Shown piece by piece: positions 33,916 to 42,924 of a stretch of 64,000 nt of DNA. The stretch comes from Streptomyces sp. T12. Its GTDB lineage: Bacteria; Actinomycetota; Actinomycetes; Streptomycetales; Streptomycetaceae. A program made the translations under genes and the position numbers. The stretch spans positions 5,394,001 through 5,458,000 of the forward strand of contig NZ_CP117866.1 of the NCBI RefSeq assembly GCF_028736035.1. The letters are read 5' to 3'. The notes under the pieces were generated by a model. The model was not told the origin of the DNA and searched no databases. It saw only the letters and a program-made list of their open reading frames with translations. Position 1 is the first letter of the stretch. Each line of letters starts with the position of its first letter.

Positions 33916-35214
33916 CTACCCCTCCAGGAACGCCACCAACGAGTTCGCCAGCAGATGCGGGTCGTCCGCGCCGCACAACTCCCGCGCGCTGTGCATCGAC
34001 AGGATCGCCACGCCGATGTCGACCGTCTTGATGCCGTGCCGGGCCGCGGTGATCGGGCCGATCGTCGTGCCGCAGGGCATGGAGTTGTTGGAGACGAAGG
34101 ACTGGAAGGGGACGTCGGCCTTCTCGCAGGCGGCGGCCCACACCGCGCGGCCCGAACCGTCGGTCGCGTAGCGGTTGTTGACGTTGACCTTCAGGATCGG
34201 CCCGCCGTTGACGCGCGGGTGGTGCGTCGGGTCGTGCCGCTCCGCGTAGTTGGGGTGGACCGCGTGGCCCGTGTCGGAGGACAGACAGACGGTGCCCGCG
34301 AAGGCACGTGCCTTGTCCTCGTACGACCCTCCGCGCGCGAACACCGAACGCTCCAGGACGCCGCCCAGCAGCGGCCCGTCGGCACCGGTGTCGCTCTGCG
34401 AGCCGTTCTCCTCGTGGTCGAAGGCGGCCAGCACCGGGATGGACGGCAGTCCGGCGCCCGAGGCGGCCACCGCGGTCAGCGCCGCCGCGCCCGCGTGCAC
34501 GGACAGCAGGTTGTCCATGCGCGGGCCCGCGACCAGCTCCTTGTCCCGGCCCAGGTACGCCGGCGGCTCCACGGAGTGGACCATCAGGTCCCAGCCGGTG
34601 ACCTCGCCCGCCGCCAGCCCGGCCGTCTCCTCCAGGAAGGCGATCAGGTCGCCGTCGCGCACGTCGTCGCCGAGGCCCCAGATGGGCTGCAGATGCCGCT
34701 GCTTGTCGAGCTTGAGCCCCTCCGCCGACACGGAACGGTCCAGGTGGATGGCGAGTTGGGGGACCCGCAGCAGCGGACGGTCCACGTTCACCAGCCGCGT
34801 CGTGCCGTCCCGCAGCGTCAGCCGGCCCGCCAGGCCCAGGTCGCGGTCGAGCCAGGAGTTGAGCAGGGGGCCGCCGTAGATCTCCACGGCCACCTGCCGC
34901 CAGCCGTGCGCCCCGGTGTCCGGCAGCGGCTTCACACGGAGGTTGGGGGAGTCCGTGTGCGCGCCGACGATCCGGAACGGCGTGTGGGGCACCGCGCCCT
35001 CGGGGACGTACCAGGCCACGATCGCGCCACCGCGCAGCACGTACTTGCCACCGCTCGTCCCGTCCCAGGCGTCCGTCTCCGCGACCTGTCGGAAGCCGGC
35101 CTTTTCCAGCCGTTCTGCGGTGTTCGCCACGGCGTGGTACGGCGACGGGCTGGCCGCGAGGAAGGACATGAGGTCGTCGGTGTGGCCGCGGTCGAAGCGG
35201 GGGGGTTCGCTCAT
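33916..35214 (-). CDS. M18-family aminopeptidase
   Basis: This 432-residue enzyme is a zinc aminopeptidase of the M18 (aspartyl aminopeptidase) family. It shows IVGAHTDSPNLRVKP with metal-ligand His and Asp, the HEENGSQSDTGADG segment with catalytic and ligand Glu residues, RVNGGPILKVNVNNRYATDG, and the C-terminal MHSARELCG with a ligand His. M18 enzymes form dodecamers and remove acidic N-terminal residues. ATG 35214 is preferred over GTG 35223 because AAGGTG lies six bases upstream. A very strong terminator for the gene behind it sits just before its start. Confidence 0.87.
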   Translation of the reverse strand: MSEPPRFDRGHTDDLMSFLAASPSPYHAVANTAERLEKAGFRQVAETDAWDGTSGGKYVLRGGAIVAWYVPEGAVPHTPFRIVGAHTDSPNLRVKPLPDTGAHGWRQVAVEIYGGPLLNSWLDRDLGLAGRLTLRDGTTRLVNVDRPLLRVPQLAIHLDRSVSAEGLKLDKQRHLQPIWGLGDDVRDGDLIAFLEETAGLAAGEVTGWDLMVHSVEPPAYLGRDKELVAGPRMDNLLSVHAGAAALTAVAASGAGLPSIPVLAAFDHEENGSQSDTGADGPLLGGVLERSVFARGGSYEDKARAFAGTVCLSSDTGHAVHPNYAERHDPTHHPRVNGGPILKVNVNNRYATDGSGRAVWAAACEKADVPFQSFVSNNSMPCGTTIGPITAARHGIKTVDIGVAILSMHSARELCGADDPHLLANSLVAFLEG

Positions 35215-35233
35215 GGGGTTCACCTTAACGACG

Positions 35234-35274
35234 TACGAGGGCCCGCTCCCGGTGATGGGGAGCGGGCCCTCGTA
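35234..35274. terminator. 17-bp-stem terminator after the acyl-CoA dehydrogenase gene
   Basis: TACGAGGGCCCGCTCCC (35234-35250) is perfectly complementary to 35258-35274 with a 7-base loop. It would stop minus-strand transcription before the aminopeptidase start. Confidence 0.88.
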
Positions 35275-35348
35275 AGGGCGATGTGGATTGTCCGTGAGTG
35301 AGTGGAACGAGTGGCTGGAACGAGCCGTTGGAGCGCCGTCTCGTCGGG

Positions 35349-37175
35349 TTAGAACGCCGCCTCGTCCAGCTCCATCAGGTCCAGGTCGACGCCCTCGGCG
35401 AGCTTGCGCGCGCCGGTGACGCCCGGCAGGACGTTGGCCGCGAAGAACTTCGCCGCCGCGATCTTGCCGGTGTAGAAGGCCTTGTCCTTCGCGGAGGCCG
35501 TCTGAAGCTTCTCGGCGGCGACGGCGGCACCCTTGAGGAGCAGGTAGCCGACGACGACGTCACCGGAGGCCATCAGCAGGCGCGTGGTGTTCAGGCCCAC
35601 CTTGTAGATGTTCTTGACGTCCTGCTCGGTGGCCGCGAGGTCGGTCAGCATCAGGCCGACGATCGCCTCCAGCTCGACGGCCGCCTTCGCGAGGTGCTCG
35701 CGGGCGCCGGCCAGCTCCTCGCCGCCCTCGCCGAGCGCCAGGAACTTCTTGATGTCCTCGGCGAGCGAGTTCAGCGCGGCGCCCTGGTTGCGGACGATCT
35801 TCCGGAAGAAGAAGTCCTGGCCCTGGATCGCGGTCGTGCCCTCGTACAGGGTGTCGATCTTGGCGTCGCGGATGTACTGCTCGATCGGGTACTCCTGCAG
35901 GAAGCCGGAGCCGCCGAAGGTCTGCAGCGACTGGGCGAGCTGCTCGTAGCCCTTCTCGGAGCCGTAGCCCTTCACGATCGGCAGGAGCAGGTCGTTGAGG
36001 GCCTCCAGCGCGGAGATGTCCTCGCCCGCCGCCTCCTTGACCTGGATCTCGTCCTGGATGGAGGCGGTGTAGAGCACCAGCGCGCGCATGCCCTCCGCGT
36101 ACGCCTTCTGCGTGATCAGCGAGCGGCGCACGTCGGGGTGGTGGGTGATGGTGACCTTGGGCGCGGTCTTGTCCATGAAGTTCGCCAGGTCCGGACCCTG
36201 GACGCGCTCCTTGGCGTACTCAAGGGCGTTCAGGTAACCGGTCGACAGCGTGGAGATCGCCTTCGTGCCGACCATCATGCGGGCGAACTCGATGATGCGG
36301 AACATCTGGCGGATGCCGTCGTGCTTGTCGCCGATCAGCCAGCCCTTGGCGGGGTGCTGGTCGCCGAAGGTCATCTCGCACGTGTTGGAGGCCTTGAGGC
36401 CCATCTTGTGCTCGACGTTCGTCGCGTACACGCCGTTGCGCTCGCCCAGCTCGCCGGTCTCGAAGTCGAAGAGGTACTTCGGGACGAGGAAGAGGGACAG
36501 GCCCTTGGTGCCGGGGCCGTGGCCCTCGGGGCGGGCGAGGACGTAGTGGAGGATGTTCTCCTCCATGTCGTGCTCACCGGACGTGATGAAGCGCTTCACG
36601 CCCTCGATGTGCCAGGAGCCGTCCTCCTGCTGGACCGCCTTGGTGCGGCCGGCGCCCACGTCCGAGCCGGCGTCCGGCTCGGTGAGGACCATGGTGGAGC
36701 CCCAGGTCTTCTCGACCGCGATCTGCGCGATCTTCTTCTGGACCTCGTTGCCCTCCTCGTAGAGGATGCCGGCGAACGCCGGGCCGGAGGAGTACATCCA
36801 CACGGCCGGGTTGGAGCCGAGCAGCAGCTCCGCGTACGCCCAGATCAGGGAGCGCGGGGAGGTGGTGCCGCCGATCTCCTCGGGCAGGCCGAGGCGCCAG
36901 TACTCGGAGTCCATGAAGGCCTTGTAGCTCTTCTTGAAGGACGCCGGGACCGGCGCGGTGTTCGTCTCGGGGTCGAAGACCGGCGGGTTGCGGTCGGCGT
37001 CGGCGAAGGACTCCGCCAGCTCGTTCTCGGCGAGGCGGGTGAGCTCCTCGAGGATGCTCTTCGCGGTCTCGGTGTCCATCTCCTCGAACGGGCCGGTGCC
37101 GTACAGCTTGTCGCGGCCGAGTACCTCGAAGAGGTTGAACTCGATGTCGCGGAGATTCGACTTGTAGTGCCCCAT
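35349..37175 (-). CDS. Acyl-CoA dehydrogenase, FadE5-like long form
   Basis: This 608-residue flavoenzyme starts [20 protein letters not shown], the N-terminal extension of the long FadE5-type family. It contains the FAD-site segment [28 protein letters not shown], and [16 protein letters not shown] with the likely catalytic glutamate. A C-terminal extension of about 130 helical residues follows. It catalyses the first oxidation step of fatty-acid beta-oxidation with broad chain length. ATG 37175 is chosen for GGAG nine bases upstream, rather than the frame start at 37220. An isolated promoter region lies upstream. Confidence 0.87.
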   Translation of the reverse strand: MGHYKSNLRDIEFNLFEVLGRDKLYGTGPFEEMDTETAKSILEELTRLAENELAESFADADRNPPVFDPETNTAPVPASFKKSYKAFMDSEYWRLGLPEEIGGTTSPRSLIWAYAELLLGSNPAVWMYSSGPAFAGILYEEGNEVQKKIAQIAVEKTWGSTMVLTEPDAGSDVGAGRTKAVQQEDGSWHIEGVKRFITSGEHDMEENILHYVLARPEGHGPGTKGLSLFLVPKYLFDFETGELGERNGVYATNVEHKMGLKASNTCEMTFGDQHPAKGWLIGDKHDGIRQMFRIIEFARMMVGTKAISTLSTGYLNALEYAKERVQGPDLANFMDKTAPKVTITHHPDVRRSLITQKAYAEGMRALVLYTASIQDEIQVKEAAGEDISALEALNDLLLPIVKGYGSEKGYEQLAQSLQTFGGSGFLQEYPIEQYIRDAKIDTLYEGTTAIQGQDFFFRKIVRNQGAALNSLAEDIKKFLALGEGGEELAGAREHLAKAAVELEAIVGLMLTDLAATEQDVKNIYKVGLNTTRLLMASGDVVVGYLLLKGAAVAAEKLQTASAKDKAFYTGKIAAAKFFAANVLPGVTGARKLAEGVDLDLMELDEAAF

Positions 37176-37260
37176 GGCGACGGCTCCGTTAGAGAGATCG
37201 GCGAGGCACTGGGTGTGCATCCTCGCGCTAGTTCACGTACCAACAAGTAGCTACGATGAT

Positions 37261-37275
37261 GCTACCCGCCAGTAA
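37261..37275. promoter_or_regulatory. Possible operator upstream of the acyl-CoA dehydrogenase gene
   Basis: On the minus strand TTACTGGCGGGTAGC is a partial palindrome (TTACT..GGTAG), about 90 bases before the start. Motifs of TTAC...GTAA form precede many actinobacterial lipid-catabolism genes bound by TetR regulators. The match is suggestive only. Confidence 0.25.
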
Positions 37276-37337
37276 TAAGACGCAACCCCGATCGCGCATC
37301 TGTGACAGGTCACACCGGCCAGGCCACACCGGACAGG

Positions 37338-38186
37338 TCACACAGGAACCGTCAGCGTCGCCGTGTACCCCTCCGCGGTGCTCCCCTTCATGGTGGCCAT
37401 CTGCTGGTCGTAGCCGTCGCTGAAAATGCCGTCCGTCTCCAGGGACAGCTCGCTCAGGTTCGTCACACTCCGGCTGTAGCCGTCCGTGCCGTACACCGTG
37501 TCGCAGACGTCCTTGGGGAACGCGAGCTGCGAGGTGTTGGTGAGGGAGGTGGCGGCCGTGGCGTCGGCCAGGCTGCCGTAGACCTCGAAGTGGATGTGCG
37601 GCCAGCGGCCCGGGTAGCAGCCCGGGAAGATGCTCTCGAAGGTGACCTGGCCCTTGTCGTCGGTCTCCTGGACGCCGCGCAGGTAGTTCTCGTCGGTGAC
37701 GCCCTCGGAGTACAGGGAGTAGTTGCCCTCCCGGTCGCAGTGCCAGAGGTAGACGGCGGCGCCCTTCTTCGGAGTCCCGCAGCCGGAGGCGGCGTCGACG
37801 ACGGTGAGTGTGACGGTCAGGGGCACGCCGTCGGCGGTGCCGCCCGCGGAGTCGCCGAAGCTCCGGGTGATGTCGCTGCGGACGACACCGCTCTCCTTGA
37901 GCACGTTCACGCCGTTCGAGCCGTCGCCGGGGTAGGGGCCGGCGGTCTCGTCGGGGATGGTGGCGCACTCCTCGGACGAGGAGGAAGAGGAAGAGGAGGA
38001 AGAGGAGGAAGGAGGGGAAGAAGAGGCGGAGGAAGCCGAGGTGTCCTCCTCGGAGGTGCAGCCCACCAGTGGAATCAGGCTCGCGCCCGCCATCAGCCGG
38101 ATCATCCGGCGGCGGGCGAGCACGGGAAGGTCGTACGAGAGTCCTCTGTCGTGCTCGTGGACCTCGTCGTCGTGGTGTGGGCGCAT
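37338..38186 (-). CDS. Lipoprotein-type intradiol dioxygenase-like protein
   Basis: This 282-residue predicted lipoprotein has ARRRMIRLMAG followed by the lipobox LVGC (Cys43), so it is probably anchored outside the membrane after Tat or Sec export. A polyserine stretch of about 12 residues follows. The C-terminal domain has the protocatechuate/catechol dioxygenase features: ETAGPYPGD, AAVYLWHCDREGNYS, ENYLRGVQ and GRWPHIHFEVY, giving two Tyr and two His iron ligands. Secreted members are thought to cleave aromatic or lignin-derived diols. A related Tat-exported protein is at 48228. Confidence 0.8.
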   Translation of the reverse strand: MRPHHDDEVHEHDRGLSYDLPVLARRRMIRLMAGASLIPLVGCTSEEDTSASSASSSPPSSSSSSSSSSSSEECATIPDETAGPYPGDGSNGVNVLKESGVVRSDITRSFGDSAGGTADGVPLTVTLTVVDAASGCGTPKKGAAVYLWHCDREGNYSLYSEGVTDENYLRGVQETDDKGQVTFESIFPGCYPGRWPHIHFEVYGSLADATAATSLTNTSQLAFPKDVCDTVYGTDGYSRSVTNLSELSLETDGIFSDGYDQQMATMKGSTAEGYTATLTVPV

Positions 38187-38306
38187 GCTTGGACGCTAGT
38201 GAACGGCAGCTGTCGGAAGCCAGGCCGACGGCTGTCGAGTCGCTGTCGGTTTGCGAGGGCGCCCGTACCGGCCCGCCGCCCCGCCGCTCTCGGTACTCTT
38301 GCGCCC

Positions 38307-38780
38307 ATGTACGGCTACGACCAGAACGTCGGTGCACAGCAGGGGTACGCCCCGCCGCAGCAGCCCATGGCCGGCGGCGTCGGCGGGTACGGCCAGCAGC
38401 CACCGCTCTACCCCGAGCCGTCCCCGCCCTCGCTCGCGGACGCGGTGCGGGCCTTCACCACCGGGCAGATGTCCGCCGAGGACTTCCAGCAGGTCTTCGC
38501 GACGTCGAAGGTCTACTGCCCGCGCGGTGACAACCCCGGCTTCCTCGCCCTGCACAACACCCAGCAGCCGGTGATCCCGATGTTCACCTCGCTCAAGGAG
38601 CTGCGGCGGTACGCGGGCAAGGAGTCCAAGTACTTCGTCATCACCGGCGCCGAGGTGATCGACCTGCTGCCGACCGGCTACGGCTTCGTCCTGGACATGG
38701 AGGGCGAGCACCGGATGGTGTTCGACGCGAAGGCCGTGGAGCAGATGGTCGAGTTCGCGATGCGCCGGATGTACGGCTAG
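38307..38780 (+). CDS. SseB-domain protein
   Basis: This 157-residue protein has a Gln/Gly/Pro-rich N-terminus (GYDQNVGAQQGYAPPQQP) and an SseB N-terminal-type domain (KVYCPRGDNPGFLAL, IPMFTSLKELRRYAG, YGFVLDMEGEHRMVF). SseB-like proteins are common in Streptomyces and have no assigned biochemical role. TACTCT at about 38293 lies only eight bases before the ATG, suggesting a leaderless transcript. Confidence 0.75.
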   Translation: MYGYDQNVGAQQGYAPPQQPMAGGVGGYGQQPPLYPEPSPPSLADAVRAFTTGQMSAEDFQQVFATSKVYCPRGDNPGFLALHNTQQPVIPMFTSLKELRRYAGKESKYFVITGAEVIDLLPTGYGFVLDMEGEHRMVFDAKAVEQMVEFAMRRMYG

Positions 38781-38956
38781 TCGGACCCCACAGGGCCGGG
38801 CCCGAATATCCCTCCCCGGTTGTCACAGCCATGCCATAGAGTGCCCCCTGGCAGCCGCGCCCCGCACGTCACCGCCTTCACGCGGTCCGCGTCCGGGTGC
38901 CGCGCGGCGCTCTCATCTCCCGGCAACCCCGGGATTCCTTGTGGGGGTTCATCACT

Positions 38957-40909
38957 GTGCGCATGCGCAGCACCTCGGCCGCGACGGCGCTCGCGGTCCT
39001 GTTCAGCTCGGCGGCGCTGACCGCCGTATCGGCCGGGACGGCCTCGGCCGTGACCGCCACGGTCGGCTCGCCCGGGGGCATCGTCGTGAGCGACACGCTC
39101 AAGCGGGTCTTCGTCGGCGACGACGCGAACGACAGGATCGTCGCCGCCGACTACAACGGCAACCGCGTCGACTCGGTGGACGGCATCGACGGGATCTTCG
39201 ACCTGGCGCTCTCCGACGACGGCGGCACCCTGTACGCCGCGGCGCGGGTCAGCCACGAGATCGTGGCCCTCGACGCGGCCACCCTCGACGTGAAGGCCCG
39301 CTACCCGGTCGCCACCAACACGGGCCCCGTGTACGTCGAGTTCGCCGGCGGCAAGGTCTGGTTCAGCTACGGCGACCAGTGGGACGGCGACCTCGGCTCC
39401 GTCGACCCGGCGGTAGACCCGGCGAGCGGTGCCGATCCGGTGGCGCTGGCCCAGCTCCCGACCGAGGGAACGGGGAGCGGACTGTGGGGGCAGGCCCTGC
39501 TGGACACCGAGCCGCTGCGGCCGGGCCTTCTGGCCGTCGGCGAGACCGGGGACTCCTCGGGCACCGAGGCCGTCCTCGACGTGTCGAGCGGCACGCCCGA
39601 GGTGACCGCCTGGCACGACACCTCGTACGCCCTGAACGACGGCGTCGGGGACATCGACCTCGTCGCGGGCAGCGACCAGGTGCTCGTCAACGGCACCGAC
39701 CGGCACGCCTACGCGAACGGCACCTTCGCCAAGGCCGGCGCCTACCCGGCGGGCCAGCGGGCCGACATCGGCCGCAGCGGTCTGGTCGCCCAGATCTCCG
39801 GCACCAAGGTCGCCGTCTACCGGCCGAACGCCACCCAGCCCGTGCGCACCTACAGCACCGGCACGCAGTCTGCGGCCGCCCTGGCCTGGGCTCCGGACTC
39901 CTCCCGGATCTTCGCCCTGGTGAACTCGGCCTCCGGCTACACCCTCAAGGCGCTCACCGACCCGACGCTCAACGTCCCCACCCTCACGGTCAACGCCCCG
40001 GCCTCGGCCACCCGCGCCAAGCAGCTGACCGTCACCGGCAAGATCTCGGCGACGCTGCCGCTGCCGAGCGGGGTCCAGCTGACGGTGACCCGCACCGACC
40101 TGGAGAGCCCGAACGGCAAGGCACTGGCCCCGGTGACGGTCAAGGCCGACGGCACGTACTCCTTCACGGACACCCCGCCGGCCGGCGGCAAGGTGAAGTA
40201 CGCGGTGAAGTACGCGGGCGACGCGGTGCACACCGCGGCAACCGCCTCCGACACCGTCGAGGTCTCCCGCAACTCGACCTCGCTCAGCCTGAACAACAAC
40301 GGCAAGCTGTACAACTACGGCGCCGACGTCAAGTTCACCGCGCACCTGGGGACGACGTACAAGAACCGCTCGGTCGAGATCTGGGCCGACCCCTTCGGCG
40401 GCGACAAGCCCAACAAGCTGATCAAGACCGGCACGGTCAACTCCGACGGCAACATCTCCGCCTTGGTCGACATGACCCGGGACACCGCCGTCACCGCGGT
40501 CTTCAAGGGCGACGCCCGCTACAAGCCCAAGACGGCGAAGGTCACGGCGTACGCCCGGGTCAAGGTCTCGACCGCCGTCTCCAGGCACTACAAGACGGCG
40601 AAGATCGGTACGAAGACCTACTACTGGTTCCACAAGAGCACCGACCCGTTGCTGACCACGACGATGACCTACTACCCGGGCCGCCAGCAGCGCTTCGACC
40701 TGCAGGTCTACTACCAGGGCACGTGGTACTCGGCGGACTCGGAGTACTTCCCGCTCGGCGCGAACGGGAAGTCGGCCGTGACCCTCGAGGCGCCCGGTGA
40801 GTCGGGCATCAAGGCGCGGATGCGGTCCGTGTACGTCAACGGCTCGTCCGGCGACACGGTGAACTCGACGACGTACGGGGCCTGGAAGTACCTGTACTTC
40901 AGTAACTGA
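38957..40909 (+). CDS. Secreted beta-propeller protein with Ig-like repeats
   Basis: This protein has about 650 residues. It carries a signal peptide (MRSTSAATALAVLFSSAALT, cleavage near TASA-VTA) and YVTN/NHL-type propeller blades to about residue 340 (RVFVGDDANDRIVAADYNGN, LSDDGGTLYAAARVSHEIVA). Two to three Ig-like domains follow (TLTVNAPASATRAKQLTVTG and VKYAGDAVHTAATASDTVEV). No catalytic motif is evident; an extracellular adhesion or scaffolding role is inferred. GTG 38957 is chosen over ATG 38963 because GTGGGGG is correctly spaced. The 175-bp upstream region holds no other gene. Confidence 0.72.
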   Translation: MRMRSTSAATALAVLFSSAALTAVSAGTASAVTATVGSPGGIVVSDTLKRVFVGDDANDRIVAADYNGNRVDSVDGIDGIFDLALSDDGGTLYAAARVSHEIVALDAATLDVKARYPVATNTGPVYVEFAGGKVWFSYGDQWDGDLGSVDPAVDPASGADPVALAQLPTEGTGSGLWGQALLDTEPLRPGLLAVGETGDSSGTEAVLDVSSGTPEVTAWHDTSYALNDGVGDIDLVAGSDQVLVNGTDRHAYANGTFAKAGAYPAGQRADIGRSGLVAQISGTKVAVYRPNATQPVRTYSTGTQSAAALAWAPDSSRIFALVNSASGYTLKALTDPTLNVPTLTVNAPASATRAKQLTVTGKISATLPLPSGVQLTVTRTDLESPNGKALAPVTVKADGTYSFTDTPPAGGKVKYAVKYAGDAVHTAATASDTVEVSRNSTSLSLNNNGKLYNYGADVKFTAHLGTTYKNRSVEIWADPFGGDKPNKLIKTGTVNSDGNISALVDMTRDTAVTAVFKGDARYKPKTAKVTAYARVKVSTAVSRHYKTAKIGTKTYYWFHKSTDPLLTTTMTYYPGRQQRFDLQVYYQGTWYSADSEYFPLGANGKSAVTLEAPGESGIKARMRSVYVNGSSGDTVNSTTYGAWKYLYFSN

Positions 40910-40930
40910 CACCAGTCCGGCTCGGACGGG

Positions 40931-40956
40931 AGCCCGGAGGGAATGCCCTCCGGGCT
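40931..40956. terminator. Terminator after the propeller gene
   Basis: AGCCCGGAGGG pairs perfectly with CCCTCCGGGCT around AATG, followed by TTCC. Confidence 0.85.
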
Positions 40957-40979
40957 TTCCTCGTTAGGGGTGGCAGGAA

Positions 40980-40993
40980 GTTCAATGCTCAAC
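40980..40993. promoter_or_regulatory. Imperfect dyad in the pirin promoter region
   Basis: GTTCAATGCTCAAC is symmetric at 10 of 14 positions and overlaps a likely -10 region (TAAACT nearby), about 30 bases before the pirin start. A MarR-type repressor site is possible. Confidence 0.3.
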
Positions 40994-41021
40994 TAAACTG
41001 GACGCACAAGGAGGTACCGAC

Positions 41022-42002
41022 ATGCCTGCAGTGACCGTCGAGAACCCGCTGACGCTGCCGCGCGTCGCCGCGCCCGCGGAGGCAGTGGCCCGTCCCGTGC
41101 TCGCCGTCACGACCGCGCCGAGCGGTTTCGAGGGCGAGGGCTTCCCGGTGCGCCGTGCGTTCGCCGGGATCAACTACCGCCACCTGGACCCGTTCATCAT
41201 GATGGACCAGATGGGCGAGGTGGACTACGCGCCGGGCGAGCCCAAGGGCACCCCCTGGCACCCGCACCGCGGCTTCGAGACCGTCACGTACATCATCGAC
41301 GGGATCTTCGACCACCAGGACAGCAACGGCGGCGGTGGCACCATCACCAACGGCGACACGCAGTGGATGACCGCGGGCAGCGGTCTCCTCCACATCGAGG
41401 CTCCGCCGGAGTCCCTCGTCATGTCCGGCGGTCTCTTCCACGGCCTGCAGCTGTGGGTGAACCTCCCGGCCAGGGACAAGATGATGGCGCCTCGCTACCA
41501 GGACATCCGCGGCGGCCACGTCCAGCTGCTCACCACCCCCGACGGCGGCGCGCTGCTGCGCGTCATCGCGGGCGAGCTGGACGGCCACCAGGGCCCCGGT
41601 GTCACCCACACCCCGATCACGATGATCCACGCGACCCTCGCCCCGGGCGCGGAGATCACCCTGCCGTGGCGCGAGGACTTCAACGGCCTCGCGTACGTGC
41701 TCGCGGGCCGCGGCTCGGTGGGTGCGGAGCGCCGTCCCGTCCAGCTGGGCCAGACGGCGGTCTTCGGCAGCGGTGGCTCCCTGACCGTGCGCGCGGACGA
41801 GAAGCAGGACTCCCACACGCCGGACCTGGAGGTCGTCCTCCTGGGCGGACAGCCGATCCGTGAGCCGATGGCCCACTACGGCCCGTTCGTGATGAACACG
41901 CGGGAAGAGCTCCAGCAGGCCTTCGAGGACTTCCAGAAGGGCAGGCTGGGGACGATCCCAGCCGTGCACGGGATGTCGGAGAGCGGCCCCGACCAGCTCT
42001 AG
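41022..42002 (+). CDS. Pirin-family protein (phiC31 attB host gene)
   Basis: This 326-residue bicupin has the pirin signatures RAFAGINYRHLDPFIMMDQM, GTPWHPHRGFETVTYIIDG with metal-binding His residues, and the C-terminal pirin domain (LPWREDFNGLAYVLAGRGSV). Pirins act as iron-dependent cofactors or quercetinase-like dioxygenases; in S. coelicolor the homologous gene (SCO3798, from memory) contains the phiC31 attachment site. The ATG follows AAGGAGGT. A match to attB lies at 41224-41271, so this gene appears uninterrupted by that phage. Confidence 0.87.
   Translation: MPAVTVENPLTLPRVAAPAEAVARPVLAVTTAPSGFEGEGFPVRRAFAGINYRHLDPFIMMDQMGEVDYAPGEPKGTPWHPHRGFETVTYIIDGIFDHQDSNGGGGTITNGDTQWMTAGSGLLHIEAPPESLVMSGGLFHGLQLWVNLPARDKMMAPRYQDIRGGHVQLLTTPDGGALLRVIAGELDGHQGPGVTHTPITMIHATLAPGAEITLPWREDFNGLAYVLAGRGSVGAERRPVQLGQTAVFGSGGSLTVRADEKQDSHTPDLEVVLLGGQPIREPMAHYGPFVMNTREELQQAFEDFQKGRLGTIPAVHGMSESGPDQL
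41224..41271 (-). other. attB: phiC31 attB-like integration site
   Basis: On the minus strand this stretch contains GTGCGGGTGCCAGGG, then GTGCCCTTGGGCTC with the crossover TTG at 41243-41245. Compared with the S. lividans/S. coelicolor attB as I remember it, only about four bases differ over 48. It lies in the pirin coding sequence. Confidence 0.75.
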
Positions 42003-42039
42003 AGCGGCAACCGGTCATCTGTCTGCCCCTTCTGCCCCT

Positions 42040-42070
42040 CCTGCCCCTCCTGCGGGACAGGAGGGGCAGA
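42040..42070. terminator. Terminator after the pirin gene
   Basis: TCTGCCCCTCCTG pairs with CAGGAGGGGCAGA across CGGGA. Three 9-bp direct copies of CTGCCCCTY precede or overlap the left arm. Confidence 0.82.
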
Positions 42071-42128
42071 ATAGGAAAAGAGTCCTGTTTCGGGACCCTC
42101 ACGTGACTCCATCGCGTGGGAGGGCGAC

Positions 42129-42818
42129 ATGACCACGACCCCGACGAGACCGGCGCCACCGAGGGCGCACACCCCGGGCGTGAGGCCGCGAGGAATCTTC
42201 TGGCCGGGTGTCGCCGGGATCGCCTCCGGCGCCCTGATGCTCGTCGCCCTGGTGGTGACATACGGCAACAGCCCGGACTACGACGGCAGGAACGGCCTGC
42301 GCGAGACGGTCGAGTTCTACCGCGACGCCGGCAACCGCGACCTGACCGAGGCCATGGCCCTGGTGATGCTGGCCGCGGGCCTGCTCTTCCTGTTCTTCCT
42401 GGCCGCCCTGGCCCGCGTCACCGCGAGCCGGTCGTCCCTGGTGCTCGTGGGCGGCATCCTGTTCGTCGCACTGACGATGATCGCGACGATCGCCGGTGCC
42501 ATCTACGCCATCACGGCCAGCCACACGGAGGCGTTCGTGGTGACCCCGGGTACCGCAACGGTGGCCCTCCTGCTCCTGGACGTGTCCTACGCCGGCACCA
42601 TCGCCGCCATGATCGGCGCGGCGGTGCTGCTGTTCGCCGTGTGGCGGGCGTCCCGCACGACCGGTGCCGTACCGCAGTGGCTGGCCTGGTTCGGGTTCGT
42701 CATCGCGGTGCTGTGCCTGGCGGGGCCGTTCAGCGCGTGGCTGACGGTGCTGCTCATGGGGGTGTGGACGGTGCTCGCGGGAGTGGTGCTGGTGCTGCGG
42801 CCGCCGACGGAGGCGTAG
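42129..42818 (+). CDS. Hypothetical multi-pass membrane protein
   Basis: This 229-residue protein has a Pro/Arg-rich N-terminus and about six hydrophobic helices (for example GVAGIASGALMLVALVVTYG, MALVMLAAGLLFLFFLAALA, ILFVALTMIATIAGAIYAI, LCLAGPFSAWLTVLLMGVW). No motif links it to a known transporter or enzyme. The ATG at 42129 follows GGAGGGCGAC. It lies between the pirin and permease genes with no clear operon partner. Confidence 0.65.
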   Translation: MTTTPTRPAPPRAHTPGVRPRGIFWPGVAGIASGALMLVALVVTYGNSPDYDGRNGLRETVEFYRDAGNRDLTEAMALVMLAAGLLFLFFLAALARVTASRSSLVLVGGILFVALTMIATIAGAIYAITASHTEAFVVTPGTATVALLLLDVSYAGTIAAMIGAAVLLFAVWRASRTTGAVPQWLAWFGFVIAVLCLAGPFSAWLTVLLMGVWTVLAGVVLVLRPPTEA

Positions 42819-42924
42819 TTCCGCGGCGATCAGTGTGCGTCGTTCGGTAGTGATGGATGACGAGGCGTCATCCGAGTGGCCGCCCGCGCACGACAGCCCC
42901 GCCCGCGCATGATCCGCTGGAAGC

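Noticed and set aside
38807..38956. Non-coding RNA before the secreted propeller gene
   Set aside because: Only short GC-rich stems are visible, as expected by chance in this composition.
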